A DNA stretch of 64,000 bases from Prorocentrum cordatum (lineage: Eukaryota > Sar > Dinophyceae > Prorocentrales > Prorocentraceae), in assembly GCA_963575745.1 (NCBI GenBank), contig CAUYUJ010018316.1, positions 693,494 through 757,493 of the forward strand. Reading direction: 5' to 3'. The translations under genes and the position numbers were made by a program. The stretch's first letter is position 1. The number at the start of each line of letters is the position of its first letter. Below the pieces are notes generated by a model. It was not told the DNA's origin, searched no databases, and was given only the letters and a program-made list of their open reading frames with translations. Positions 11,385 to 21,788 of this stretch are shown here, piece by piece.

Positions 11385-11850
11385 GCTCAAACTCACTCGT
11401 GCTCTGGCTCACTCATACTCAGACTCGCACTCATCATACTCATACCCACACTCACTCACACCCAGACTTACGCACACTCAGACTCACTCACACTTACACC
11501 CACCCACCCTCAGACTCATTCGTAGTCAGCCTCACTCGTACTCAGACCCACTCAGGGCCAGTTTCATATCTATCATACTCATACTCAGACGCACTCACAT
11601 TCAGATTTACGCACGCTCAGAATCACTCACACTCAGACCCACCCACCCTCATATTCACTCGTAGTCAGACTCACTCGTACTCAGACCCATTCAGACTTAG
11701 ACTCGTACTCGCTCTACTCATACTCAGACGCAGTGGTTTTCGCACCCTAGGGGGGCAGATTGCGAGGATGTCCCAGACTCACTTGTGCTCAGACTCGTAC
11801 TCATCATACTCATACTCAGACCCACTCACACCCACTCCATGCAAATAGGT
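11385..11850 (+). repeat. CTCACTCATACTCAGA minisatellite
   Basis: Long run of ACTCA, CACTCA and CAGACTC variants interrupted by one copy of the preceding repeat (about 11735-11785). No gene is recognised in 11850-12050. Confidence 0.85.
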
Positions 11851-12169
11851 GCACTTCTGGAGAGCTCCACGCAGTGACTATTTCAAAAAAGAAAAGCACT
11901 CATTCTTACGATTGTTCATGCCGAGGCGTTTCCGGAGCTCGAATAACCAGTCCAGAGGGTTCGCATCGATAACGTAGCACCCCGCAATTGCGGATAAGAG
12001 TGAGGGGGCGGGCGCGGGCGACGCGGGCGTCGAGCCAGCGGACCTCGTGGCCCTCACCTTCCATGTCGATGGCGCCCTCCTCATCCTCCTCCTCCTGCTG
12101 CTCCTCCTCCTCCTCCTCTTCCTCGTCCGCGTCCTCGTCCGCATCGCCGTCGCCGTCGTCGTCGTCGTC

Positions 12170-12900
12170 GGAACGAATGCAAAAATATCCCGCCGCAGAC
12201 GCAGACATTTTGGTTTGTTCAGTGAACGTAGTTTGGGTCGCGGGTGGGTCGCGGGCTCTCCACCTCCATGTGGAAGGAATTCAAAAACATCCCGCCGCAG
12301 GCGCCGAACATTTTGATGTGTACACTGAGCGCGGCTTGGGTCGCAAATTCTCCACCTGGAACGACTGCAAAACAGCCCGCCGCAGGGCTGAAGTTTTGGC
12401 TTGTTCAGTAAACGTAGTTTGGGCCGCGGATTAGTCGCAAGCCTTCCACCTCCATGTGAAAGGAATTCAAAAAGAACCCGCCGCAGGCGCCGAACATTTT
12501 GATTTGTACACTGAACGCGGTTTGGGTCGCGGGTGGGTCGCAGGTTCTCCACCTGGAACGAATGCAAAAGACGCCAACCGCAGGCGCCGAAAATTTCGGG
12601 TGGGTCGTGGGGTGGGCCGCAGGTGGGTCGCGGTTGGGTCGCGGGCGCGGTTTGGGTCGCGGGTGGGTCGCAAGTTCTCCACCTGGAACGAATGCAGAAG
12701 AAACCCGCCGTAGGCGTCGAAAATTTTGGGTGGGTCGGGGTGGGTCGCGGGTGGGTCGCGGTGGGTCGCGGGTGGGTCGCTGGTAGGTCGCGGGTGGGTC
12801 GCGGGGTGGATCGCCGGTGGGTCGAGGGTGGGTCGCGGGTGGGTCGCCAGGGGGGTCTCGGGGTGAGTCGCGGGCGGGTCGCGGGGTGGGTCGCGGGTGG
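12170..12900 (+). repeat. Tandem repeat of 90-130 bp, ending in GGGTGGGTCGC minisatellite
   Basis: CCCGCCGCAGGCG recurs near 12190, 12292, 12378, 12478, 12568 and 12702, with TTTGGGTCGCGGGTGGGTCGC between. From about 12720 the sequence becomes an 11-12-bp minisatellite. The open frames here are by-products. Confidence 0.8.
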
Positions 12901-12904
12901 GACG

Positions 12905-13211
12905 ACGAAAACAACAAACAACACACAACAAACAACAAACAACAACCAACAACCAACAACCACCAACCACCAACCACCAACCACCAACCACCAACCACCA
13001 ACCAGCAAACAGCAAACAGCAAACAGCAAACAGCAAACAGCACCAAGAACAACACCACCAACACCAACACCAACAAACGACAAACAACAAACAAACAAAT
13101 AAACAAACAACCAACCAAACAAACAAACAAACAAACAAACAAACAAACAACACCAACACCAACACCGACACCAACACCACCACCAACCACAACAGCAACA
13201 TCACCAACGCC

Positions 13212-13254
<43 letters not shown>

Positions 13255-13285
13255 CCAACAACAACAACAACAACAACAATCATTT
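12905..13285 (+). repeat. (CAA)n and (CCAA)n tract
   Basis: Almost pure A/C sequence made of CAACAA, CCAACCA and AAACAAAC runs. 13500-13680 then holds GGA and GTA runs. Confidence 0.95.
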
Positions 13286-13794
13286 TACCCTCATGCGCCA
13301 TGCTTCCACATGACACATGCATCCATCTGGATAACACACCCCATCATGGGGGATTTTTCTGGCATGCGGGATCCGATATTCCCTCACCCAGATATCCCGC
13401 CCAAGAAGGTTTGGCCACCACCTCTTCCGAGGAACTTCAACATCCATAGCTCGGACGGCACATCGCCTTCGCAATCGCCTTGCGCATGCCCCGCATCTCA
13501 GAGGGAGAGGAAGAGGAAGAGGAGGGGGAGATGAGAGAGATAGGGAGGGGGAGGAGGAGAAGGGAGGGGGAGGAGGGGGAGGAAGGATGAGTAGTTGTAG
13601 TAGCAGCAGTTGATGATATTGTTGTTGCGGCTGTAGCACTAGTAGTAGTGGTAACGGTAGTAGTAGTCCAAGTAAGAGCCAAGCGTTCATAGCGACGTTG
13701 CTTTTTGAATCCTCCTTTAATGTCTTCTCTCCCTATCCTTGAGACGCAGAAGTCTCAAAAAGTTAGATGGCTCAGCGCATCCAGGAAACCTATC

Positions 13795-14246
13795 GCTGGA
13801 CCGGCCCAGATATGGTTCCAGAAGCGGCTCGGGAAGCTGCGCATGCGCCAGAAGCAGAGAAGCACCACGTACGGGCGCCGGCTCGGGCGTCCGGCCCAAA
13901 GCCGCTCCAGAATCGGCCCAGGACGGCTTCCCGGGCGCCGCAAGCAGAAACTCAGCAGTTTCAAAAGAAAAATGTGTATTGGAATGGCCTCTTTTCGGCG
14001 CGATCGGAACTGCCCGGGCGTCCCGCCCGGGAGCCGGGCCGGGTGCCGGCCGGGCCGGGTGCCGGCCCGAGCTCCGGAATCGGCCCGGACGGCCTCCCGG
14101 GCGCCGGGAGCAGAAATTCAGCATTTTCGAAAGAAAAATGTGTATTGAAATGGCCTTTTTTCGGCGCCGCCTCGGAACTCGATTTTCCGGCGCCCGGGCG
14201 CCGGCTCGGGCGCCGACCCGGGCGTCCGGCCCGGGAGCCGGGCCGG
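13795..14246 (+). repeat. 188-bp satellite, left block
   Basis: Two to three units of a GC-rich tandem repeat. Each unit has a landmark GAAAAATGTGTATTG (13967 and 14133) and a block alternating CCGGGCGCC and GGCTCGGGCG. The leftmost unit is the most diverged. Open frames over this block are by-products: 188 is not a multiple of three, so one unit is read in all three frames. Confidence 0.85.
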
Positions 14247-14250
14247 GTGC
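14247..14250. repeat. Left target-site duplication GTGC
   Basis: GTGC directly precedes the left tip and directly follows the right tip. Intact satellite units to the right read GGGTGCCGGCCC at the same place, so the pre-insertion site is visible. Confidence 0.8.
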
Positions 14251-14533
14251 TTTGGTGATGGCGTTGACATATGAGATCTATGTCAGATGAAGTCACTTAT
14301 AAGTTACTTCAATTATATATGAAGTTATTTGTAAGTAACTTGAAATCACTTGTAGTGAGATATGTTAAGATCCTGCAACTACCATCCACATCTAACTTAA
14401 TTCATTAACATATATACTTAAATCACATGTAGAACATATGTTACTTGTGTGCACCCAATTGCCATACTTATAAGTTACTTGTAGTTATACTTATAAATAA
14501 GATAAGTTTAAGTCCGATAAGTCTGCTTTTTCG
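14251..14533 (+). repeat. Left terminal region of the transposon
   Basis: This 283-bp region starts with the 18-bp outer inverted repeat and ends with the 25-bp inner inverted repeat (14509-14533). Between them is AT-rich DNA, in strong contrast to its GC-rich surroundings, with repeated short motifs such as ACTTATAAGTTACTT (near 14304 and 14466) and TTACTTGTA. Reiterated subterminal motifs are often transposase-binding sites in DNA transposons; that role is inference here. Confidence 0.85.
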
Positions 14534-14718
14534 TCTGCTTTTTGAAAAGGGGGTCGGAAACCGAAAAACGCGCAGGTTTTCTTCAGCACAGTGTTTCGCC
14601 AGGCGCCAGGCGACCGAGAAGGCCGTTCATCACCGAGCTCAACCCGCGCAGCCTGGGGGGTAGGAGAGAGGGGGCGGGAATGGCGGGGGGGGGATCGGGA
14701 GGGGATGCCATGCGCATT

Positions 14719-15235
14719 GGCGGCACACCGCCCGCACTTCTCATCGCGGCGCGTTCTGATGTGATTCGTTTCGGCGGCCCACCGCCCACGTCTTGCAAAT
14801 TCTGAGCAGTTTTATCGCATTGGCGGCGCACCGCCCATCGCTATGTTTTGCCCGCGTATTGCAATTTGTACGTTTTGCACATGTTGATTGAAGTTTCGTC
14901 GCGTTGGCGGTGCACCGCCCACGTTCCCTTGATTGCGCGAATCGTTTCTTCACGCATCGGCGGAGCACCGCCCACGCAGCACGTTTCATCCGAATTCGTC
15001 ATCGAATTTGGCGGTACACCGCCCACGTCCCCGTGATTGCGCGATGCGTTTCTTTCGCGTTGGCGGTGCACCGCCCGCGGCGCATGCTTCGCCCGAGTTT
15101 GTCATCGCATTTGGCGGCCCACCGCCCACGTCACCTTGATTGCGCGAGGTGTTTCTGCATTCGTTGGCGGTGCACCGCCTTCGGCGCACGTTTCATCATA
15201 TACCGTTTGATTGGTCGCATTGGCGGCGCACCGCC
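14719..15235. repeat. Hairpin array 1: ten GGCGG-N4-CCGCC motifs, about 52-bp spacing
   Basis: Motifs start at 14719, 14773, 14822, 14906, 14959, 15010, 15062, 15113, 15166 and 15222. Eight of nine spacings are 49-56 bp and one is 84. The sequence between them is a degenerate repeat (for example CACGT..C.TTGATTGCGCGA). The array sits just upstream of gene A, so it could be promoter, 5' leader or transposase-related DNA; nothing in the sequence decides. Confidence 0.9.
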
Positions 15236-15392
15236 CAGGAGGGGGGAGGAGGGGAGAGGGGGGAGGAGAGGATAGCAGAAGGAAGACGTGAAGGGCCATG
15301 CCATTTCCCTTCGCCACAATACGCTGCCCCTGTCCCACCGAGCGCTTCTGGAGGGGCCGCGGGGCGGGCGCCCCCCGACGCGCCGCGGCGCG

Positions 15393-17398
15393 ATGGAGCG
15401 CGTCCAGGCTGCCCTGGGCGAGGCAGCCGCGGCGCTTGCAGCGGCGAGCGGGCCTTCCAGGGGCGCTGCAGAGCAGCTGCACTTCGGGAAGGTGCGCGCG
15501 CTCATCGAAGGCCAGAGGTGAGGCTCGGGTCAAAGATCCCGTACGGGCGAGAGGCCATCCGTTCCCCCTTCGAGGAGGTCCCCGCCTCCGTTCGGCGGAA
15601 CGCCGCCCGCTCCCCCCTCCTCCCCGCCGTCTAACATTCCCCCGTCGTTTTGCAGGTGGACGGCCACGGAGAAAGGGCAGCTGCTGACCCAGCTCGGGCA
15701 GACGGGGTTCAGTCACGATTTGGTCGGCGCCGCGACCGAGTGGCTCTGCGGGAGGCGCACGAAGGCCAAAGGGCAAAGTTACGAGTGCTTCGTGGAGTTG
15801 CTTACTGCCTCCACGTGGCACGTGCTGCTGAGCCCAACCGAGTCGTTCGCTTCGAAATTTGTCATGTTGATGCGCCACTTGGAGCGCCTCGGGCTCCGGA
15901 ACCCTTCCGAGCCGACGTTTGGCATGCTAGCCGCGTTCATGTTCCTGGCGTGCCAGCGATCAGGCATCGAGAAGAATTCGCCGACTCCGCAGCTCTTGGA
16001 CGTGTACTTGCAGTTGGTGAAGACCACGTGGCGTTCCCCTGCCTACACAGCTGCTCGAGGCAAGGCGACCGAGTTTGTCGGCGCGCTCTCCCCCTCGGCG
16101 GCGCTGTTCCAGCAGGAGAGGCCGACGCTGCACGAGCAGGCGTTCGCCTCGGAGGGGCCCGTGCAGCCGACAATTGGGCTTCTCGAGACGCAGATCCTCG
16201 GGAAGCTCATCAGCTTGCGCGGCAACAGGAACGCAGCGCTCGGCGCCCAGGCAACGCCGCAGCGGGCGGCGTTGCCGCCGATCGCCTTCGCGCCTCTGCC
16301 GCCGCCTTCTCCGATGCAAAGCGTTGCGGTTGCAGCCGCGACGATTGCCGCGACGCCTCCCTTGGGAGCCGCGACGCCAGCGGCGTTGCCGTTGGGGGTG
16401 ATCCCAACGCACAACACCCGCGGCGGGTGGCCGAACCCAGCGGCGGCCGCCCTCGTCTCGCAGCGCGGGCCGACGACTCCCACTCCAGCAGCTCCCGCGG
16501 GCAAGCCTGCCGCGATGTCGGGAGCGGCGCCTGCGGCCGCGGCCTCAAAGTTGGGTGGTGGCGCCAAGGTCAAGGCATCGGCCGTTGACGTCATGGTGCT
16601 GAGCTCGAGCGAGTCCGAGGTGGACGCGAAGGGGGCGCCGCAGAAGAAGGCAAAGGTTTTTGGACGGTAACCTGGGCCCGCCTCCGCGGCCTCCGCGATT
16701 CACGGGGGCGCGCCTCTGCCCAAGGCAGCGGCGCGCCCTCTGCGGGGCGTCGCAGGCGCGGCGATTGGTTATTGCCACTTGCCGCTGTCAAGGTGGATCC
16801 GACACTGCCGCTGGCGAAGCTGCCTGCCGACGCTGCCCTGGTTCTCCTCCAAGCGGCGGGGCAACGTACTTCCTCTGGCTGGAAAGCGGAGAAGGGCGAG
16901 AAGAAGCGGAGGAAGTCCGACGCAGTGGCGGCCTTGGCGAAGACAAAGGCTTCAGATGGCACGGCGAAGCCATCGGCGGCGAAGGCAAAGGCAAAGGCAA
17001 AAGCCGAGGCAACACCGAAGAAGATTGCGAAGGCGAAGGCGGCAGCATGCAAGCTGAAAGCACCGCGGTATGACGACGAGACCACTCGCAGCCAGATTCT
17101 CTTCAGGAGCGGGCGCAGCGGGCCAGGCGGCACCAAGAGCAAGAAGTACAGGAACGGCAAGGAGAAGGACACTTTTGGGTCCCATCTCCTCCAATCGGCG
17201 TGGCCACGGGGCTCGATGCGCGGCGGCGGAGCGCGTTGTTGCGGCCGCGCGTGGCCTCGCTCCAATCATATGCGCAAAGAGACCCCGCGGGCCACTTTGC
17301 GTTTATGACGGTTTTCATCTGCCACTCAGGAGGCCGCCATCGCCTGGGCCAAGGCGCTGGTGCAGAGCGAGCTGGAGGCTCGCAAGGGCGAGTTCTGA
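15393..17398 (+). CDS. Transposon gene A: four-exon protein with Lys/Ala-rich tail, function unknown
   Basis: Proposed exons are 15393-15517, 15656-16655, 16793-17167 and 17330-17398, giving 522 residues. Intron 1 (138 nt) is a consensus GT-AG intron (AG/GTGAGG to TTTTGCAG/G). Intron 2 (137 nt) runs GTTTTT to CAAG and removes an in-frame stop at 16668. Intron 3 needs a GA donor (17168) to keep the frame and is the weakest call; the last exon encodes EAAIAWAKALVQSELEARKG, then stop. The first half is a mostly helical-looking domain (for example RLGLRNPSEPTFGMLAAFM). Next comes a Pro/Ala linker (about residues 235-340), then an acidic Ser patch (SSSESEVD) and a histone-H1-like Lys/Ala tail (about 400-460), suggesting nuclear DNA binding. 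I recognise no catalytic domain. As first gene of the element it may be an accessory transposition protein (inference). Confidence 0.75.
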
Positions 17399-17582
17399 GG
17401 CGACCTGCTTCGGTGGCGCGATGCATGACTCTCAGTCGGATTTGCCGCGGGCGGCGCGTGGGGCGCGCAGCCTGCGTTCAGAAAACAAGGAACTCGGATC
17501 GAAATCGGATCGTAATCTTATCGGGCCTTGCTTGTCCTTGCGCTGCTCAGGCGGTTCTTCGTATTTCTTGGAAGGTTTGCCT

Positions 17583-17623
17583 GGCGGTGCACCGCCTCCA
17601 TCTGTTGTCGGCGGTGTTCCGCC
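17583..17623. repeat. Pair of hairpin motifs between genes A and B
   Basis: GGCGGTGCACCGCC at 17583 and GGCGGTGTTCCGCC at 17610, 27 bp apart. The loop changes and the stem is kept. The rest of 17399-17934 holds no gene I can support; an ATG frame of 43 codons starts at 17799 and stops just before gene B. Confidence 0.8.
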
Positions 17624-17934
17624 TTCGCTGGTTCCATTACCATGGGCGTTCTCATTTCTCTGACCGCTGCCTCGCCCTTGCCCGCCTCCCTCCGCCGCTC
17701 CCCCCGCGCCTTTTCAATTCAAGCAGCCCTCCCCGCGGGTCCCGCGGCGCCCCTCCCCGCGCCGCTGCCGCCAGCGGCCGCGGGCGCTTCGCGGGCGCAT
17801 GGCGAGCGAGGGCGCGGCCAGCAGCGCCATGGACAACTCCGCGGAGGCGCTGGGAATTCAGAAAACGCCTGCTCAGCCCGAAGCGTCCGCTTGGGCAGTG
17901 CAGGCTGATTTCCTGGATTCCTGTTGAGGTGCAC

Positions 17935-19005
17935 ATGGCGGCTTCAGATGCGAGCCAGTCGCTTTTCGAGCAGGTCGCCGAAGCCTTGAACCTCTTCGAG
18001 ATGTTCGCCCAGGCTCGAGGGAAACGGATCGAGCGCGCCCGACGCCCATGCGGCCCCGCCCCCGTTCGCCCGCGTTGGCCTGGATGCAGGCGGCGGCGGG
18101 GCAGGGCCCAGAAGCGACGGTGCTCTCGGCGTTTACCTTGCCTTGCGCAGGAGGCAGGCATGGATGACATCATCGCCGATCCCGCGCCGCCAGGCTGGCA
18201 GACGGCGGAGTGCCCTGGCAGCAGCAGCAGCGACCCCTCGCCAGAGGCGAAGCAAGGACCGACGCTCATCCCCGTCCACAATCAGGGCGCGGCGCCGAAG
18301 TCGCCGCCACGTCGCACCCGAGACGCTGGCGGCACGTGGCGGGCGGAGCAGCAGCAGCAGCAGCAGGAGGTGCAGCGGCAGCAGCAGCAGCCGCCGTCGG
18401 AGAAGCCTCAGCCGCCGTGACGCCAGGCGCAACCGCCAGCAGGCGCGCCCAACGTGGGCGCCTCAGGCGCGCCCAACGTGGGCGCCTTCGTCGCCAAGGT
18501 ACCCGAAGTGCCGAAAGCGTCTGCGGCGCCAGAGGACGTGGTGCAGGCGTGCAAGTTCTTGCGCTCGCTGCTGGGCGAGAGCGCGCCGATCGCCTGGAAC
18601 TTCAAGCGCGTCCAGGAGCCACTGGAGCTGCTGCAGCGCTACGTCGGCATCTGGGGTCGCGCCAGCAGGGGGCCGCCCGCGCCCATGCACGGTGGCCCGC
18701 AATTCTGGCGCGGCCAGACGTGGCGCAAGAGCGGGAAGCGCTGGGGCAACCGTGGTGGTTCAGGCCCCAAGTCGGAGTGGTACGCCTCCAAATACGGCCG
18801 CGCGCCACCGCGCCGCTCGCTCCAGGACAGCGGCGGCGGCCCGTACCTCGCGCCGACGCCGCCGCCGCCACCGCCGCCACCGCCGCCCCCGCGGCCGACG
18901 GCCGCGAGTTCGGCGCCCGCGGCAAAGGCAGCGGCCGTGCGGCCGCCTCCACTGCCCCTGACGGTTAAGGCGATGCCTTCCAAGAACCGCGGGCTGCACC
19001 TCTGA
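17935..19005 (+). CDS. Transposon gene B: Pro/Gln-rich protein, frame interrupted by TGA
   Basis: A single frame from ATG 17935 to stop 19005, broken only by TGA at 18418-18420. A likely 138-nt GC-AG intron (18013-18150; CAG/GCTCGAG to GCGCAG/GAG) preserves the frame and joins two helical segments. After it come a short acidic stretch (MDDIIADPAPPGW), a Gln-rich run and Pro-Gln repeats. Beyond the TGA the frame continues with a duplicated GAPNVGA, then a well-formed domain (VQACKFLRSLLGESAPIAWN; LELLQRYVGIWGR), a Gly/Arg/Trp-rich segment and an eleven-proline run. Either the TGA lies in an unrecognised intron, or this copy is a pseudogene, or there is a base error. The start is the first ATG in the frame that begins a non-repetitive protein. 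No known domain is recognised. Its position between A and C suggests a role in the element's life cycle (inference). Confidence 0.55.
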
Positions 19006-19307
19006 GACTCGCGGGCCGCGGGCTTTGACAACCCCCTCGGAGGTCAGACGCAGACTGAAACATCCATGAGGGGCGGGGGGACGTGAGAGCGGAGAGGTGA
19101 TGGACGGTGAGCCAGGAGACAAATGGAAAGAGAGCGGAATGGAAATTTCAGTCGGCATCTGATTTTCCGATTTTCAGGTGCCGTTCTTCGCCGCTGGCGG
19201 CTGTCGCGGTAGGCGTGCGCCGCGCTCGCGGGACCGTTCGCGAATATCCTTTTGCGCGCGTCGCCAGCAAAAAATCGGCTGGGCACCGCCTGTCATGGGC
19301 TCTCGTC

Positions 19308-19397
19308 GGCGGCACTCCGCCTAACTTCGGCGGTGCACCGCCCGCGCGCGCTGGACTCCCAGCACTCCCCCCCGTTCAGCTTCGGCGGTGTACCGCC
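19308..19397. repeat. Three hairpin motifs upstream of gene C
   Basis: GGCGGCACTCCGCC at 19308, GGCGGTGCACCGCC at 19329 and GGCGGTGTACCGCC at 19384. The interval 19006-19631 otherwise holds no gene I can support, although a pyrimidine-rich CAG at about 19178 could be a splice acceptor. Confidence 0.8.
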
Positions 19398-19631
19398 TGT
19401 GCGTGCTCCACGCTCCCTGCACGCCTCCTCCACTCCTCTTATGATGTTTTCCGCAGCCGCAGGCTCCAGGCTGCGCTTGCGCCGCGCTTTTCCCGCGCGC
19501 GCCTTCGCGGGCGCCCATCCGCCGTCCTCGGCGCGCTCTCGCAGCCTTCGCGGCCGCCTCCCTTCGCGCCGTCTTTGGCGCGCTCTCGATCGCGGGCCTC
19601 CAGTGCGCCATCGAGCTCTTCTCTTCGCGAG

Positions 19632-20372
19632 ATGCCCATGATCAGCGTCTTCGGGTGCACGTGCCCGTTGTCGGGGACCTGCTCGAAACGCGGGAGTTTC
19701 TTCAAGGGCGCGTCGCGAGATGAGGCCCTGTCGAGGCTCAAGACGCACTTGGTGAAGTCGAGCTACCACCTCCTCGAGGATGTCGACGCGGATCTTCAAC
19801 TGGCCATCGCCGAGGTCGGCGCGCCCAAACGATTGCTTGCCCACGTCTTTCGGCGAACCTCGGTGGCGCTCGGCTCACCGAGGTCCGAGCGCCTTCGAGG
19901 TTCGACGAATGGCGCGAGCGATCGCGGGGCGCGCTTGAAGGTCGAGGAGTGGACTGAGGACACGGACGAGTGGGAGCGCTGGCAGAAGGCCAACGACGAG
20001 CAGCGGTGCAAGAACAACCGCCGCCGTGGCGCTCGCAGTGCGCCGTACCAGCCTCCCGAGCAGGTCGCTCCACTCAGCCAGAGTGCAGTGGCGGCGGCCT
20101 TCCCGAAGGGCAGCGGCAAGGGCGGTCCGCTTCAGCTCAACATGAGCGGAGCGAGCTCGCCCGTCAGCGCCAACATCGCGCCCGAGGCCACCGTGCAGCT
20201 GAACTCAGCGCAGGCGCAGGTGATCCTCGACAGCGTCACGAGGGCGAGGATGTGCTCGGCGGCCTGCCTGGCAGTGGCGGAGCGGTCGGCCGTGGCGTTC
20301 CGCGCCGAGCAGGCGGCCCTCGCCGACCTGCAGGAGACGCTGGCCAGCTGGCTCTCCAACAACGCGTCGTGA
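19632..20372 (+). CDS. Transposon gene C: small Cys-containing protein with C-terminal helix
   Basis: A 246-residue open frame from ATG 19632 to TGA 20370. The frame is open further upstream, but that part crosses hairpin motifs and low-complexity DNA, so this ATG is preferred. The N-terminus has closely spaced Cys residues (FGCTCPLSGTCSKRGSF) followed by DEALSRLKTHLVKSSYHLLE; the C-x-C-x5-C and later His could bind zinc (inference). Then an acidic Trp-rich stretch (EEWTEDTDEWERWQKA), a basic patch (KNNRRRG) and a C-terminal Ala-rich probable coiled coil (about residues 195-243). There is no recognised family. Codon use and Ala/Arg richness match genes A, B and D, which fits co-residence in one element. 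Confidence 0.65.
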   Translation: MPMISVFGCTCPLSGTCSKRGSFFKGASRDEALSRLKTHLVKSSYHLLEDVDADLQLAIAEVGAPKRLLAHVFRRTSVALGSPRSERLRGSTNGASDRGARLKVEEWTEDTDEWERWQKANDEQRCKNNRRRGARSAPYQPPEQVAPLSQSAVAAAFPKGSGKGGPLQLNMSGASSPVSANIAPEATVQLNSAQAQVILDSVTRARMCSAACLAVAERSAVAFRAEQAALADLQETLASWLSNNAS

Positions 20373-20817
20373 GGCCACGTTGGGGTCCTCCCGTCGCGGC
20401 GGCGTCGGCCGCCCCCTTCGGCCGCCTCGTCGGCCGCCCTCTTCGGCCGCCTCGTCGGCCTAGCAGCCCGCCGCGCCGCCCGCGCAGGGCTTGCATCGGC
20501 CGCGTAGGCCGCCTTGGGCCCCGCGGGGGTTCGACGCCGACTGACAGATCGGGGAGGGGCACGGTGAGGGAGGTGCGGAGGGAAGGGGCATGGAGAGGAG
20601 CATGGGAGGGGGGTGCGGCATGGGGAGGGGCATGAGAATCGGGGTGGCGCGGAAAGGCTGTCGGTCGGCTTCTGACCCCCGCAACTCTTCGGCGCATCCG
20701 CGCGGTCGCTCGCGCGCGCGCGGGCCGCGCGCGCACTCTTATTTTTGGCGGGTCCGCCATTCTTTCTTGGAAAACTGCGATCACCATCATCAACATCATC
20801 GTCATCAACATCACCAC

Positions 20818-20856
<39 letters not shown>

Positions 20857-21141
20857 GAGTAGCATTGCCATTCTCATCCTCATCATTCCGATCACCCCCA
20901 TAGGGGGAGAAGGAAGAGGAGGAGTGGTGGCGAGGAGAGGGCGAGGAAGAGGAGGAGGGGAAGGAGGAGGAGGAGGAGGAGGAGGAGGAAGGGGGGGGAG
21001 GAGTCCTTCCCCACCATTTTTCATCATCATTCTCACCATCATCATTCCGATCACCACCATCGGAGGAGGAGGGGGAGGAGGAGGAGGAGCAGCAGGAGGA
21101 GGAGTGGTGAGGAAAGAGAATGAGGATGAGGAGGAGGAGAG
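20373..21141. other. Spacer of simple repeats between genes C and D
   Basis: From left to right: a short CGGCCGCC-rich tandem repeat (about 20396-20465), a GGGGCATG-rich stretch, a run of alternating CG, a (CAT)n tract (about 20775-20855) and (GGA)n-rich DNA (about 20905-21140). No coding signal was found. Confidence 0.75.
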
Positions 21142-21586
21142 GGAACGATCTCGGCGCGGCTGCGATGAGGGCTGGTTTCCTGCGCCGCGTATCGCGGCGT
21201 ATCCTGGCGTATCCTGGCGTATCCTGGCGTATCCTGGCGCATCGCGGCGTATCGCGCGACGGCGCGACGCGATACGCCAGGATACGCCAAGATACGCCGC
21301 GATACGCCAGGATACGCCAGGATACGCCCGTATCCTGCCGTATCCTGGCGTATCCTGGCGTATCGCGGGGTGCCGCGGAGCGCGATGCGCCAGGATACGC
21401 CAGGATACGCCGCGATACGGGCGTATCCTGGCGTATCGCGGCGTATCCTGGCGTATCCTGGCGTATCGCGGCGCGCCGTCGCGCGATACGCCAGGATACG
21501 CCAGGATACGCCAGGATACGCCAGGATACGCCGCGATACGCGGCGCAGGAACGCAGCCCTCAGCGCAGCCGCGCCGAGCTCGTTCC
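21142..21586. repeat. 445-bp long inverted repeat built from CGTATCCTGG units
   Basis: The outer arms match: 21142-21196 (starting GGAACGATCTCGGCGCGG) pairs with 21532-21586 read in reverse, with few mismatches. Inside, blocks of the 10-bp unit CGTATCCTGG alternate with blocks of its complement CCAGGATACG. The region can therefore fold as one long hairpin or as two or three smaller ones, with centres near 21265, 21370 and 21480. It lies between genes C and D. It could be a transcription terminator, a replication or recombination hotspot, or a trace of hairpin-based duplication. Confidence 0.85.
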
Positions 21587-21788
21587 GATTCGTCGGAATC
21601 GCCATCACCATCACCATCGCCATCTCGCCATCTCACCTTCACCACCACATCACCATCGCCACCTCGCCATCACCACCTCACCATCACCAGAAATCATCGT
21701 CAGCACCTCGCCACCACCATCATCGTCACCACCAGCATCATCGTCGTCACCACCATCAGCATCACAACCTTACCACCACGTAGTCGTC

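Noticed and set aside
10500-13146. 422-residue minus-strand frame with Cys/Val-rich N-terminus
   Set aside because: The N-terminal part is the CAA/CCAA tract read backwards and the rest is the GGGTGGGTCGC minisatellite.
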